A DNA stretch of 64,000 nt. Origin: Camellia lanceoleosa. Taxonomy: Eukaryota > Streptophyta > Magnoliopsida > Ericales > Theaceae. The notes below the pieces were generated by a model. The model was not told the origin of the DNA and did no database searches. It was given only the letters and a program-made list of their open reading frames with translations. Shown piece after piece: positions 1 to 10,184 of this stretch; position 1 is the stretch's first letter; every line of letters starts with the position of its first letter. The translations under genes and the position numbers were made by a program. The stretch covers positions 121,150,979 to 121,214,978 of the forward strand of contig CM045762.1 of assembly GCA_025200525.1 (NCBI GenBank). Direction: 5' to 3'.

Positions 1-206
1 TCCCAGGACGAGGTGATAAAGGAGTCTCAGCGAACTGGGTTGTAATCTACGGAATGGGTTTCGCAAGTGTGTTCATGGAGGGATCGAACTGGGTTCGCAG
101 TAGGAGGGAGAGAGAGGTCCTAGAGCTTGACAGAGCTGTCGGCGACGGCGGCGACGAGGAGGGAGTTGTGGGATTCGGACCAGGCTAGGTCTTAGACACA
201 CGTCTT
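1..206 (-). pseudogene. PEX7: PEX7 (peroxisomal targeting receptor, WD40) fragment
   Basis: Read on the minus strand from about 206 to 1, the frame gives DLAWSESHNSLLVAAVADSS, then VKL-stop-DLSLPPTANPVRS, then HEHTCETHSVDYNPVR-stop-DSFITSSW. This is the second and third blade region of plant PEX7, the WD40 receptor that binds PTS2 signals and delivers proteins to peroxisomes. Three in-frame stops are seen: one just before DLAW (family has Tyr), one after VKL (family has Tyr) and one after NPVR (CGA to TGA). No introns are expected in this part of PEX7, so intronless structure says nothing about origin. The fragment runs off the window edge. It lies inside a transposon and is a captured, dead copy. 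Confidence 0.85.
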
Positions 207-330
207 CAGTGTGTGTTGTGAATGTGTGTGTGTCTGTCTATGTGAACCCCCAAACACACCAACCCAGCCCAAAACAAAAGCCCCTTACAGCGCTTTGCCA
301 TTCTGTGACACCCTCACAATGTATCACATG
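207..330. repeat. TG/CA-rich low-complexity stretch
   Basis: GTGTGT-rich sequence followed by CACAC-rich sequence between the PEX7 fragment and the transposon terminus. The sister element has a longer TG-rich stretch at the same relative place (23858-24300). The short open frames across it are compositional. Confidence 0.7.
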
Positions 331-535
331 CAACACACCACACATCCATTCACTAATTATGCACGTGAGACACACATGCACCACACCCAATTTTCCCCTA
401 ACAGCCGCATCAATAATGGTTAAATGAGGGCAATTACGTCCCTCACAATTGAATGGGACTAAACGGTTTAGTAGAATAAAAATGGGACCAATTGGTTCAT
501 AAGTTTAAATTTTGGGATTTATCGGTAAATCTCCC

Positions 536-2740
536 CCCCCTTTTTTTATGGGGCTTTGGTGAATTTTATAGTAGTTGCAATGTGAACAAATAATGTAGAA
601 TTGTCTTTGATGTTATTAAACTGTTGCTACTGATTAAGTAACATGTGAAAATCTAGGTAATACCCTTTGAAAGTTCATGAATCATGATACTTTGGGTTGT
701 CTTTATGGATATGAGGTTTGAATGCTTTTTTTCGATTAGCTTCTCCCTGCAATTGTATGTTTCATAAGAAACACAACTATGTATCATCACCCATTAGGTA
801 CACAACAACCACATTGATTTTTGTTGCTATAGAGCATTACCGGACCTCATCAATTTAATTTAATAGGTACTGCTAAGAAAAATAACATTTACTGGTTTTA
901 TTTTTTCCTAAATGCTTAAAGTTTTTTACTTTAATTCTAAATTAATTCCACATAGAAAATTGTATTTTGCATCCCAACTTTAACATTTAGCAATATTTTT
1001 TTTTTTATTAATTTGTCAAACATGTGTATCGGAAGCTAGCTTACTGGTTAGTCTACCATATACACTAAAATATTCCATCCACCAATTGTGTTACTTATTA
1101 TTGATTAGTCTCTTGTATACATGGACAAAATGGATTGGAAGTATGGAAGAGTTGGGGGGTAAGGAACCCGGTCAACTTGAACATGTGATCAAAGAATCCA
1201 AGAATTTTAACTATTGTTGTAATTTCCTTTCATATAAAATTTACATCTTCTCAATCCTCATTGAACAAATTTAGCTTATGTTTAATTGTTTGCATACAAA
1301 TTAGTATATAAACCTTGGCTCCATCACCCAAGAAACAAATAAAAAATAGCTTTTTTTAAGTTCAAGTGTGAAATCTTGACTCACAAGTGATGTAGAATGG
1401 AGTTTTGACTCCTGAGTTTAATTTGGAGAAGCATTTGTTCAATTTTGTTCATTGAATCTTATTTCATTTCTTCTTTGGTTTGCTTTTTCTTATTTGAATT
1501 TTTTTCCTGGCACTTTTATTTAGTAAAAAAAGGAGTAATAGTGATGAGTGACTAGACCTTTCTTTTGTTATTTTTTTTCTTATTAAATGCATGTCTTCGA
1601 ATTAGATTTTCAAAAGACGAGTGATCAAAAAAATATTTGGTCATTGTATGTTTTGTGAAAGCAAGTTGAAGAGAAATGGTATGCAAGAAGATAAAAAGTA
1701 TGAATCAAAGAGCTTGTTGAAGGAGCACTAGAAGAGGCTCGCCAACATCAAATTGGACATTAAATATGCAGAACTGCATGCCATTTCTTAGATTTGCACA
1801 CATGTAAATATGCACAAGTGCCATCTCTTCGTAGATCGAGTTTATCTTTTTGGATTGGGTTGTGATTCTTGGTAATGGTTTCCATATAACAATTGAATTG
1901 TATTGACAATATGTATGATTGGATCAAATGAGTTTAAACTTCTTTTTTTGGGTATTGTAATGGCTATATGGGTTTTGATAATCTTGTTTTGTGTTTGATA
2001 ATGTATTTTGTGTTATGCTAATCTAATGTTCTTACCAATCAAGTGTCAGATTGTGTTTTGATGTCGATTAATCTCTTTGAAAATTGGTTGAGATTGCATT
2101 AGGCTATGGCAAGAATGCCAACACTATAGACCAATTCTTTTAGGCCAATCAATTATGTATACAAGCCATGAGTCTTGGTCTAAATAGACTACTGCAATTG
2201 AATTGATTATGAATACAAGCCACAACACATTTGCAAGAATTGATTTTACAATCAATTGTACAAGACAATTTATAAAAACAAAGTGTTTTATAATTGATTG
2301 TTTAATTAATTATGCAATCATTTGTCATTCCAACTCAATTGAAAGCCAATCAATTGTTCATAAAATCCAAGTATCCACTTTTTTTTTTATGTTGACATAG
2401 TTCTTGTTGCAAGTTATATTTTTTTGCATTCAAGAGGTTTGTAAAATGCATCATAGAAGCAATTTGTTACAAACTAGTATTTGATCAACTAGTATGGACA
2501 AATGCCGTGAAAAAAGGATATCATAGTATTCAAGAAATGCTATGAAAGAGCTGGCAATTACTAAAAGATTTTTATCGTACCACTTAGTAAATACAATAAA
2601 ATATCTTTAACAGCAAAATTAGCCAGAATTCTATTTTCATCAAAATATATAAAATCACTCAACTAAAAAAATATAAAAATTCAATTCACTAAACACAAAC
2701 TCCAATAACAATAATTACATCGTCCTCACAAAATAGTCGA
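536..2740. other. Intergenic, no gene seen
   Basis: AT-rich sequence without a frame or motif I recognise. Between 2140 and 2360 the words CAATCAATTG and TTGAATTGATT recur, giving a loosely self-complementary stretch. Confidence 0.6.
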
Positions 2741-3235
2741 GAAAAAAGTTCTATTTGCTGACTATATTTTTGATCGCTAAATATATATTTACCGCGATGA
2801 AACCATTTTATAGCTAAAACAGTTTAGTCGCCAAAAGTGATATTTTCCCGATTAAATATGTTAGTCACCAACTGTCACATTCCACAACGAAACATGTTAG
2901 TCACCAATTGTTACATTCCACAACGAAACATATTAGTCACCAAAAGTCACATACCGCAAAACATGTTAGTCACCAAAAGTAATATTTGTGCGACTAAAAC
3001 TTTAATCGGCAATAAACCTATTCGCGACCAAACACTTTGATTGCCAAAATTAATAATTTTACCAACTATTTATTTAATAGCCAAATGTACCTTTTGCCTA
3101 CCAACATTTTGATCGCCAAATGTAAGTGGTGTGACACTGACTAACTTTAGTCGGCAAAAATATTACTTATCTTTCCCGACTAATCACTTGGTCACCAAAA
3201 GAGAAAAAACAAAACCAATTTTTGGTCGCCAATTC
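2741..3235. repeat. Degenerate CACTA-like subterminal repeat block
   Basis: The words TAGTCACCAA, AGTCGCCAAA and their variants recur roughly every 35-45 bp. Three near-identical tandem copies lie at 2860-2975, each with a CACATTCCACAACGAAACA-like core. Short iterated GTCACCAA/GTCGCCAA motifs are typical of the subterminal regions of CACTA transposons. The same words recur at 28085-28430, where a CACTA terminus is visible. No terminal repeat or target duplication was found here, so this is a remnant. Confidence 0.45.
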
Positions 3236-6200
3236 AATCCTTTCTGTTTATCAAAATATAATAATTCATTCAATCCATTTAATATAACCTCTAAGTTGCT
3301 AGAATAATTCAAACCAACAAAATCAATTGAATCATGAACATCCAACAAAATACATAAATCATCCATTCTTAAACCTTTTTAATTAAAATCATCAACTATT
3401 TTAAGTTTTCATCTAGAAGTAATTCAAAATTACATAATCGTCCAATCCAAAATGTCATGTAATCTATATAATCATCCAATTCACATCAATCTAGCTTAAA
3501 AATTTAAAACATAACAAGTACTTGTTATTATGTTTTAATTTTTTATCCATACGCATTTATTCAAAAATATAACTAATGGTCTACCCAAATATTTTTCATA
3601 CACATCCAAAAATATATAATCTTTCAAAAAATGAAACAAATGCCAACTAGTCCTGTACAATTTCAACTTGTTGCACGAGTTCATCCATCTGTACAAAAAA
3701 AAAAAAATATATACAAAAAATACAAAAAATGTCAGGTAATGTTTTTATGAAAATATTTGCACATCAAATGATTGTAAAATTGGACAAAAAAAGAAAAAGA
3801 TCTATGGAAAGTGGCTAGGTAACATGAACAAGAAAGTAAAGGTGAAAATTAAAATGATACTTTTCATATTTTTTCCTCACATTTTTTGTCTCTAATTCTC
3901 TAACCGTGCTTCCTAGTGACATGCCACTTGCTCTCACAAGTTTGTTTAATTTAGGCTAAGATGACCGTGGTGATCTCAGGACTGTTTCCAATTTTCGCCC
4001 CCCAAACTACCCATTTTTTCCTTTTTTCTCACACGTTTTTGTCTAAATCTCTAATTGTGTGTCCAAAGAATTAAGGCCAAGTTAAAGAGACAATAGTAAA
4101 ATTAAAACAAAGATTCAAAGGCTTCTCAAAGTCATCGTATAAAAGGAACATAACTCACCTGAAGAGCAATTTAAATATATTTTCCAAGGGGTTGACATTC
4201 TTGGTAAGAAATCATCCTAGAAACATTAAGTTGAGATGGCATGTTAGTACACTATTGGAGCAATATTCGCTAGATAAATTTAACCCATATTCAAAAACTC
4301 AACAACCAATTAATAGTTGAGTGATGTGAAATTTTATAAGAGTGTTCCTAACTATTTGCTTGTAGGATCAGATCTGTGCTGGCACATTAGTAGGGAATTC
4401 TTTGGTGAGAGCCTACATCCATGCGCTCTATTGAAAAACAATTAAATTTAATCCTCAAGAGCTATAATTTACAAACAGCAAGAACTCAAAACAATTAAAA
4501 TTAATCCAAAATGTTGTCTACATCCTTGTGACAAAATCTATATAACAAAAGCAAACACAAATTTTGTTTTTCGAGTGTCTACTTCTTGGTTCCATCACGG
4601 ACAGTGGATCTAGTATCTCTCTTTCATCCTCTTTCATGACAACCGTATGCATTTACAAAAAAATTTAAAAAACCCAAAATTATACCTAGGTTAAAGCAAT
4701 AAAATTCAAGAATAACTAACAAAAAATAAGAATGAAAAAATGCAATTCATTCGCTAGTAATATATTTGTGGACATTGTGAATAAAATAGCATACAACTAA
4801 AAAATCCATAGAATCACCCATCAAGATCTCTAAGTACTCATGAAGATACAGAGACACCTTTTAAAATGCCATAAAATGAGATAGACTTCTTTTTAGTCTC
4901 GGCGTGTAGATCTTGAAAATGCCAAAGACCATTGTAAATTAGAACTTTAGTTGCATATTACAAATAGAGGACATATGCAGTGCTAGTAGCATGATGGTAT
5001 CAGTAATATAGAAATCATACCCACCACATTTGCCTTTTGTGGGTGAAATAGTAATATAAACCTCTACTACAACAACCAAGAGCAAAATTGAAGTTTCACT
5101 CCCATGGACAGCCTAATAGTTGCAAACCTATCAACAATCCTTGCTTGTCATGCCCAACCTGAACATTGCATATGTTGTAGCAGAATGAGAGTGATTAAAG
5201 CACTTAATCAAAAATAGACTGGTCAAATAACTTTCCAAATCAATTTGATTCACTTTTGAATTCCACAAAATTTGAATCCATTCAAACCAATTAAACAAAA
5301 ACAAATTTGATCTTCGATTTAATAGAGACGAGAAGAGAACCACCAACTCCCCACTCTTTTCTTTATTATTATTATTATGAAGACTTTCAATGAACATTCC
5401 AAGTAACTTCAATAACTAATATAGACTTTCAGCAGTGACATACATGATGGCTACCTCCCCTTTTTCTTGTTTGCTTCTGAAAATGTAATTCAAAGATATG
5501 CATTAGATATAAAAAAAACAAAAACAAAAACAAAAAACCAAAACCAAAAAAATAAAAATAAAGGACAAAACAAAGTTATGAACCTCAATTCAAAGACCTA
5601 CATTCCACATGAATTGAACACATTCAAACCTATTAAAGACAAACAAATTTCATCTTCATTAATACAGTTATTTATAGCAAGCAACTCTTCTCTTTGCAAT
5701 AGAGACCCTAATAGGCAGAGTTCAACTTTATGATGACATCAAAGAACACAATCAAATTAAACATAGCTCAGGAGACCACTAGGAGCATTAATGGTTGAAA
5801 CACTATTGTCCCATATTTAAACAAAACAAAAAGACCAAAAGAAATTCACAACTCCACAGACCAAATTCAAAATGAGAGAGATTGAGAGTAGAGTGACCAG
5901 AGATCAAGAAAGGATCTAACAACTAAATGCAACAACTCAATTGTGGTTCAATACAAACCACATTACCTGCGAACATCTCAAATAAATTAATTACTGTGCT
6001 ATAATGGCTTCGACTAGATCAATATCCCAAATACTTGACAAAAGTTCATGTATGAGATTCATATACATTTCGAATATTTAGATATAAGATTTCAAAAAAT
6101 AAGCCCCTAATTTCAATATTCATCAATAGATCAATTGCATTCTCAATAATACAGAAGAACAATTTCCAAACTATATATTTCAATATATCAATGTCCACAA

Positions 6201-6755
6201 AATTCAATATTTTTGCTAATAATCAATTTGAATGATTCTTAAAACATAATATTTTCCTAGCAAACATGATTAATGACAAAGGAATTTGTACCTAATAATG
6301 AACGCCTTAACATCCATTAATTATTTTCAAATAATATAGTCGTGTTAAATCCACAACAATTGACAAATTAATATTTATAAATTATAAATCCAGAATGGTA
6401 CACCAAAAGGTAGTGGTATGCTCATGATAACTAATTGATACACAGCTACTTCACCTAAAATTCCGATCGAATATGAGAAACTTAACCTTCTAGGTTGGAG
6501 AAAATTCGGAAGAGACATACAAACTACTAGCTTTTCCTTTGAAACTTATAATCAAACATGAAGAGTGAATTGATTGCAATATTACCTAACTACTATCCCC
6601 ATCCACAAGATCACTCGTGGCAATTCTACGCTCATATACTCAACCAGAGGCCCTACTTTGCTTACTTCTACAATCAAATCAAATTAAAGCCAAATCAAAA
6701 TGTAAACATCATGCTAAAGATTATTTTTAAAAAAATTAAAAGGACAAAAAAACAA
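3236..6755. other. Intergenic, no gene seen
   Basis: AT-rich, no recognisable coding sequence. Two weakly similar stretches, about 5270-5350 and 5600-5670, share ATTCAAACC-ATTAA and ACAAATTT-ATCTTC blocks about 330 bp apart, suggesting an old local duplication. A run of AAAAC units occurs at 5512-5570. Confidence 0.5.
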
Positions 6756-7721
6756 CCTTCTCTTCACGAAGCCAAACCCTCGGCTTCTTCCACTTATCTT
6801 GTCATAGTGCTTCACTTTATCAGCCACCTCTGATGGAGTCAGTTTTGCACCCCATTTATAGCAAAGATTCTAAAAGAAGAATGAAATCGTAACAAATAAA
6901 AAAATATGAACAAATTTAAAGCCAACAACCTTATATATTTAATCATGCATAATGAAACAAGCTCACTTAATCTTCTGAAAGTTGAATGTCAAAAAGTTTC
7001 ACGCTTGAGATATACCAAGACTTCTATTTACAATGAATTTTTCAAATATTTATATTTTTTAATGTCAAACTTATATTTACGACATACATTGATATGTCAA
7101 ACTCATGCATGCATAACCTAAATATATCCTTTGAATGATTTCGTATATGGAAGCTTATAAATAATGATGCATTCTATTTTGAGGTCTTACTTAAGTATTA
7201 GGAGATTTAAAACAAACCTGGAACATGGATACAGGACCGCAGTGGAAAATCTTTCGCAACCTTCCGTAGACTGAAAGTTCCTCATATGTCATTCCCATGT
7301 CCACTTCACCCAACTGTTCCACACCCCCCCCCCCCCAAAAAAATGTAGCTTAGATTTAAACCTACATAACTCTAGGAACTTCTTTTGATTCCAGATGATA
7401 ACCAACAAAAATGTAAACTTGAAAGAAGCTTTGCATGCCGTCAACATTAAGAACAACGATGCATTAATGAAATAAAATTTGACAGCAGAAGAAATACACA
7501 TACAAGAAGAACAAAATATGAAGGACAAGAATATAGAAATGTGCTTAATTCAATACCTGGCTGTAGTTGGACCGTATAGGCTCCAATTCAGCAGTGGGGG
7601 GAGCAGCTTCAATTTCTACTAAAGATGCATATCCAAGATGGGTGGCAGCCCATCGCAGAAATCTACGAAGATCATGCTTACTAATACTTCCAATTGTTAT
7701 ATCTGCTGAACTGCAATCATA
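6756..7721 (-). pseudogene. Glutamine-dependent NAD(+) synthetase fragment, three exons
   Basis: Three minus-strand exons in phase 0 encode a block from the C-terminal synthetase domain of plant NAD synthetase, which amidates nicotinic acid adenine dinucleotide in the cytosol. Exon 7557-7721 (55 codons) contains [18 protein letters not shown] and [20 protein letters not shown]. Exon 7218-7313 (32 codons) contains [19 protein letters not shown]. The exon starting at 6869 contains NLCYKWGAKLTPSEVADKVK. The first two end at GT donors and the last two begin after AG acceptors. One residue is missing near the start of the first exon (DI-T-IGSISK where the family has DI-NP-IGSISK). The third exon leaves NAD synthetase homology at His (about 6807) and continues in frame with SGRSRGFGFV, an RRM RNP1 motif, instead of the family's FFKYYSINRHK. 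The amidohydrolase domain and most synthetase exons are absent, so this is a transposed or duplicated fragment. Confidence 0.85.
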
Positions 7722-7865
7722 TTGAACAAAAAAAAAAAAAAAAGTAAATTTGTGCAAATATTCATATATTTATCATGTCATCATAAACAGAATTATATAA
7801 AATTTTGAAAAATTACTATGCACTTGATTTTTGATACTAAAATTCCTCCTATGATTCTGCCACAG

Positions 7866-8185
7866 AAAAACATGAACTTTACACTCAAAGTTGTAGGTGG
7901 GGAATTATTAGCAATTCTCAAAATTTCTGATGCTATTGAGGTTTGAGAAATTTTATATTTTTATTTTATTATTATTTGTTTCACACTCGTGTGTAACTGA
8001 CGAACTTATCTTTAGATGAGTTATATATTCTTTACAATTATGGATGTAGGGTTTTTGGATCCTTAGGTGTGTCGTAACATGAAGCTGTCGTTTTTATTTA
8101 TGTAGGACATGATACGAAATGCTATTGAAGATTCTATTACTTGGCCAATTTGGAAAATTATACCCATCTTACCAGGGGATTACAG
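7866..8185 (+). pseudogene. Synaptotagmin (SYT4/SYT5-like) fragment, two exons
   Basis: Exon 7866-7940 (25 codons, after CACAG, before GTTTGA) reads NFTLKVVGGELLAILKISDA. Exon 8106-8185 (after TGTAG, before GTATAC) reads DMIRNAIEDSITWPIWKIIP then ILPGDY. The two join in phase 0. This is the end of the SMP lipid-binding domain and the linker to the first C2 domain of plant synaptotagmins, which tether the ER to the plasma membrane. Differences from the family, such as ILKIS for the usual IPGLS and a Trp in WPIWK for WPVRK, suggest decay. The next exon (LELKPVGTLEVK in the family) and all upstream exons are missing. It is convergent to, and 145 bp from, the NAD synthetase fragment. Confidence 0.8.
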
Positions 8186-8486
8186 GTATACTACTATTGA
8201 CAATATCCATTGTTTGATCGACTAAGGTTGTATTTGGATCTAGTATTTTAGGAGGGATTTAGGAAGGGAAATGTGACAAAGAATTATCAATGCATCTTCA
8301 TGAACTTACAATATCCAATTGTTTGTCTGTGAGCTTGTGAACTATAAAACCTTAATGGGTTTATGCAGTAACATCAAAATATCCATTTGTTTCCCAGTTT
8401 ATACAATTCCCAGAAAATTGCTAAAGGTAATACATCCAAACCACTTTAATTTTGTTTCTCATAGGAAAATCAAGCCACCACAAGAG

Positions 8487-8735
8487 TAATTGTTAGAAAA
8501 ATAAAAAATTTCAAGTATATTAGTTACATGAATAAACAGATTTCACACACAAGATTTCAAGTAATTGTTAGAAAATTTCACACATAAAAAATTTCCTAAT
8601 TTCACACATTAAAAATTTCAAGTAATTGTTAGAAAATCAAATAAACAGATTTCAAATAAAAAATTAGTCTCATATCAGTTACATGAGTACAAAATTCAAT
8701 TACCCACACATCAGATTTTACACACAAGCCAAATT
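8487..8735. repeat. Degenerate tandem repeat, about 60 bp
   Basis: AATTTCAAGTAATTGTTAGA recurs about three times with intervening ATTTCACACA(C/T) words and shortened variants up to 8735. AT-rich and non-coding. Confidence 0.6.
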
Positions 8736-8839
8736 TCAAGTATATATATATATAAGGAATCAACACAACTAACAAACATAAAAAACCTAAACCTATTCAA
8801 ATCATATTTTCCTAATTTTACAAACCAACCCAAAGGTGA

Positions 8840-9144
8840 AAGGGGCAGTTTCGAAGAAGGGGATTTCGGTCTAGGGTTTCATAGAATGGAGATAGAGAAA
8901 GGGAGAGAAACAAGTTGCAGAGCGAGTGAGAGAGAGAGAGAGAGACATACATTGAGGCATGTAGCTTGCTAAAACGAGGAAAAGAAAAGGGCAGAGGAGT
9001 AAACTCACTCTTCGGTGCTTGGCGAAGAGGAGCTTCGGAGAGATCCTATAGAGATCTTTGTCAACAGCTTTAGGAGCTTTTCTCCATGGTGGAGGATGCG
9101 GCGGCGAAAGCAAAATAGGTCTCGGCGGTGGCAAGGGCAGTGAC

Positions 9145-9194
<50 letters not shown>

Positions 9195-9240
9195 TTTTGA
9201 AGACGTTTGGGAGTCTGAGGGATTTGTCATGGAAGGAGGG
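8840..9240. other. Possible decayed 5' gene region with GA repeats
   Basis: Read on the minus strand, the stretch has marks of a plant gene start. An ATG at about 9085 is followed after four codons by a stop. A consensus GTGAGT donor lies at about 9006. A GAAACCCTAG word lies at about 8872. I recognise no protein in any frame. A (GA)n microsatellite occupies 9149-9191 and a shorter one 8930-8945. It may be the 5' remnant of a broken gene or chance. Confidence 0.3.
9149..9191. repeat. (GA)n microsatellite
   Basis: About 21 uninterrupted GA dinucleotides. The long Ser-Leu and Arg-Glu open frames across it are artefacts of the repeat. Confidence 0.95.
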
Positions 9241-9734
9241 AATTTTGATTTTCACTTCCAAATTTTTGGAGGAAATTATTTGGGGGGAAATTATGTAATA
9301 ATCATAATAAAAAAATCAATTAATTTAGAGTCTTATAATAAAATAAATTATTAATTTATAATTTTATCAATTTACACTCAATTTTTTTTTTACATATAAA
9401 TCCTCATCTAATTTTATTAACTAAAATTAATAATAAAAAAAAGGTATTTTACTCATCAACTACAAAATGTATAATCACACTATAAATTAGCGTAAACATA
9501 ATAGACAAAATTTTAGGTAGCGTTTGGTAACTTTTACGTTTTTGGTTTATGTTTACAAAAATTTTATAAACTGATTTTTGTTTATTTTTAGAAAAACATA
9601 AATTACAAATGCATTTGGTTGAACAAAATGTTTAAAAAAATTTAAAAACATAAACTAAAAAATATGTTTGTTCAGGCCTAAAATATTTATATTTATTTTT
9701 ATTATTTTATGACAATGGGATCACACATATTATA

Positions 9735-9998
9735 ATTGAAAAAAAAAATTAATTTTAAAAAATAATTGAAAAAAAATTATTTGAAAAAAATTAATTAAAA
9801 AAATTGAAAAAAAATTAATTGGGAAAAAAATATTTGAAAAAAAATTAATTGAAAAAAAAAATTATTTCAAAAAAAAAATTAATTGAAAAAAATGAAAAAA
9901 AATTAATTAAAAAAATTTAATTGGGAAAAAAAATTAATTGAAAAAAAAGATTAATTAAAAAAATTATTTGAAAAAAAATTATTTGAAAAAAAATTGAA
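9735..9998. repeat. A-rich degenerate minisatellite
   Basis: Variants of ATTAATTGAAAAAAA and ATTATTTGAAAAAAA repeat about 16 times. It lies inside a larger AT-rich block (9515-10080) that starts with TAGCGTTTGGTAAC, a word common at MITE ends, but I could not match two ends. Confidence 0.75.
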
Positions 9999-10135
9999 AA
10001 CTGAAAACATAAACTCATTTTTTGAGTTTACGTTTTTTCCTCAAGTTTATAAACTGAGACAACCATTTATAAACCACGACTTAAGCCATAGAACAGATAA
10101 ACACAGAATGCAATGACAATAATTAAATAATTTAA

Positions 10136-10155
10136 TCCATGACTTAAGTCATGGA
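10136..10155. repeat. Perfect 20-bp palindrome
   Basis: TCCATGACTTAAGTCATGGA is its own reverse complement. A diverged relative, CACGACTTAAGCCATAGAAC, lies about 60 bp upstream. The palindrome is 30 bp from the insertion point of element A. Confidence 0.8.
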
Positions 10156-10184
10156 ACAAAAAATGAGAGTTAGAGAAGATTAAC

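Larger units (their letters stand above)
1..535. mobile_element. Gene-capturing Mutator-like element, right part (left end outside window)
   Basis: The terminal stretch 424-535 matches, position for position with some changes, the right end of the element at 23325-24533. Shared blocks include GGGACTAAACGGTTTAGTAGA-like sequence, AATAAAAATGGGACCAATTG and the final GGTAAATCTCCC. Both copies also have a TG/CA-rich stretch inside the terminus and a fragment of an unrelated host gene next to it. Terminal repeats plus captured gene pieces are the hallmark of Pack-MULEs. The left terminus and any target-site duplication are outside the window, so the superfamily is inferred from the sister copy. Confidence 0.55.

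Noticed and set aside
8220..8445. MITE with ends GGTTGTATTTGGATCTAG and GTGGTTTGGATGTATTACC (reverse)
   Set aside because: Similarity of the ends is weak and no target duplication was found.
6756..9240. A Helitron carrying the NAD synthetase and synaptotagmin fragments
   Set aside because: No TC start or hairpin plus CTRR end could be placed with confidence.
8871..9354. Ser-Leu and Arg-Glu rich open frames
   Set aside because: They are translations of the (GA)n microsatellite and its flanks.
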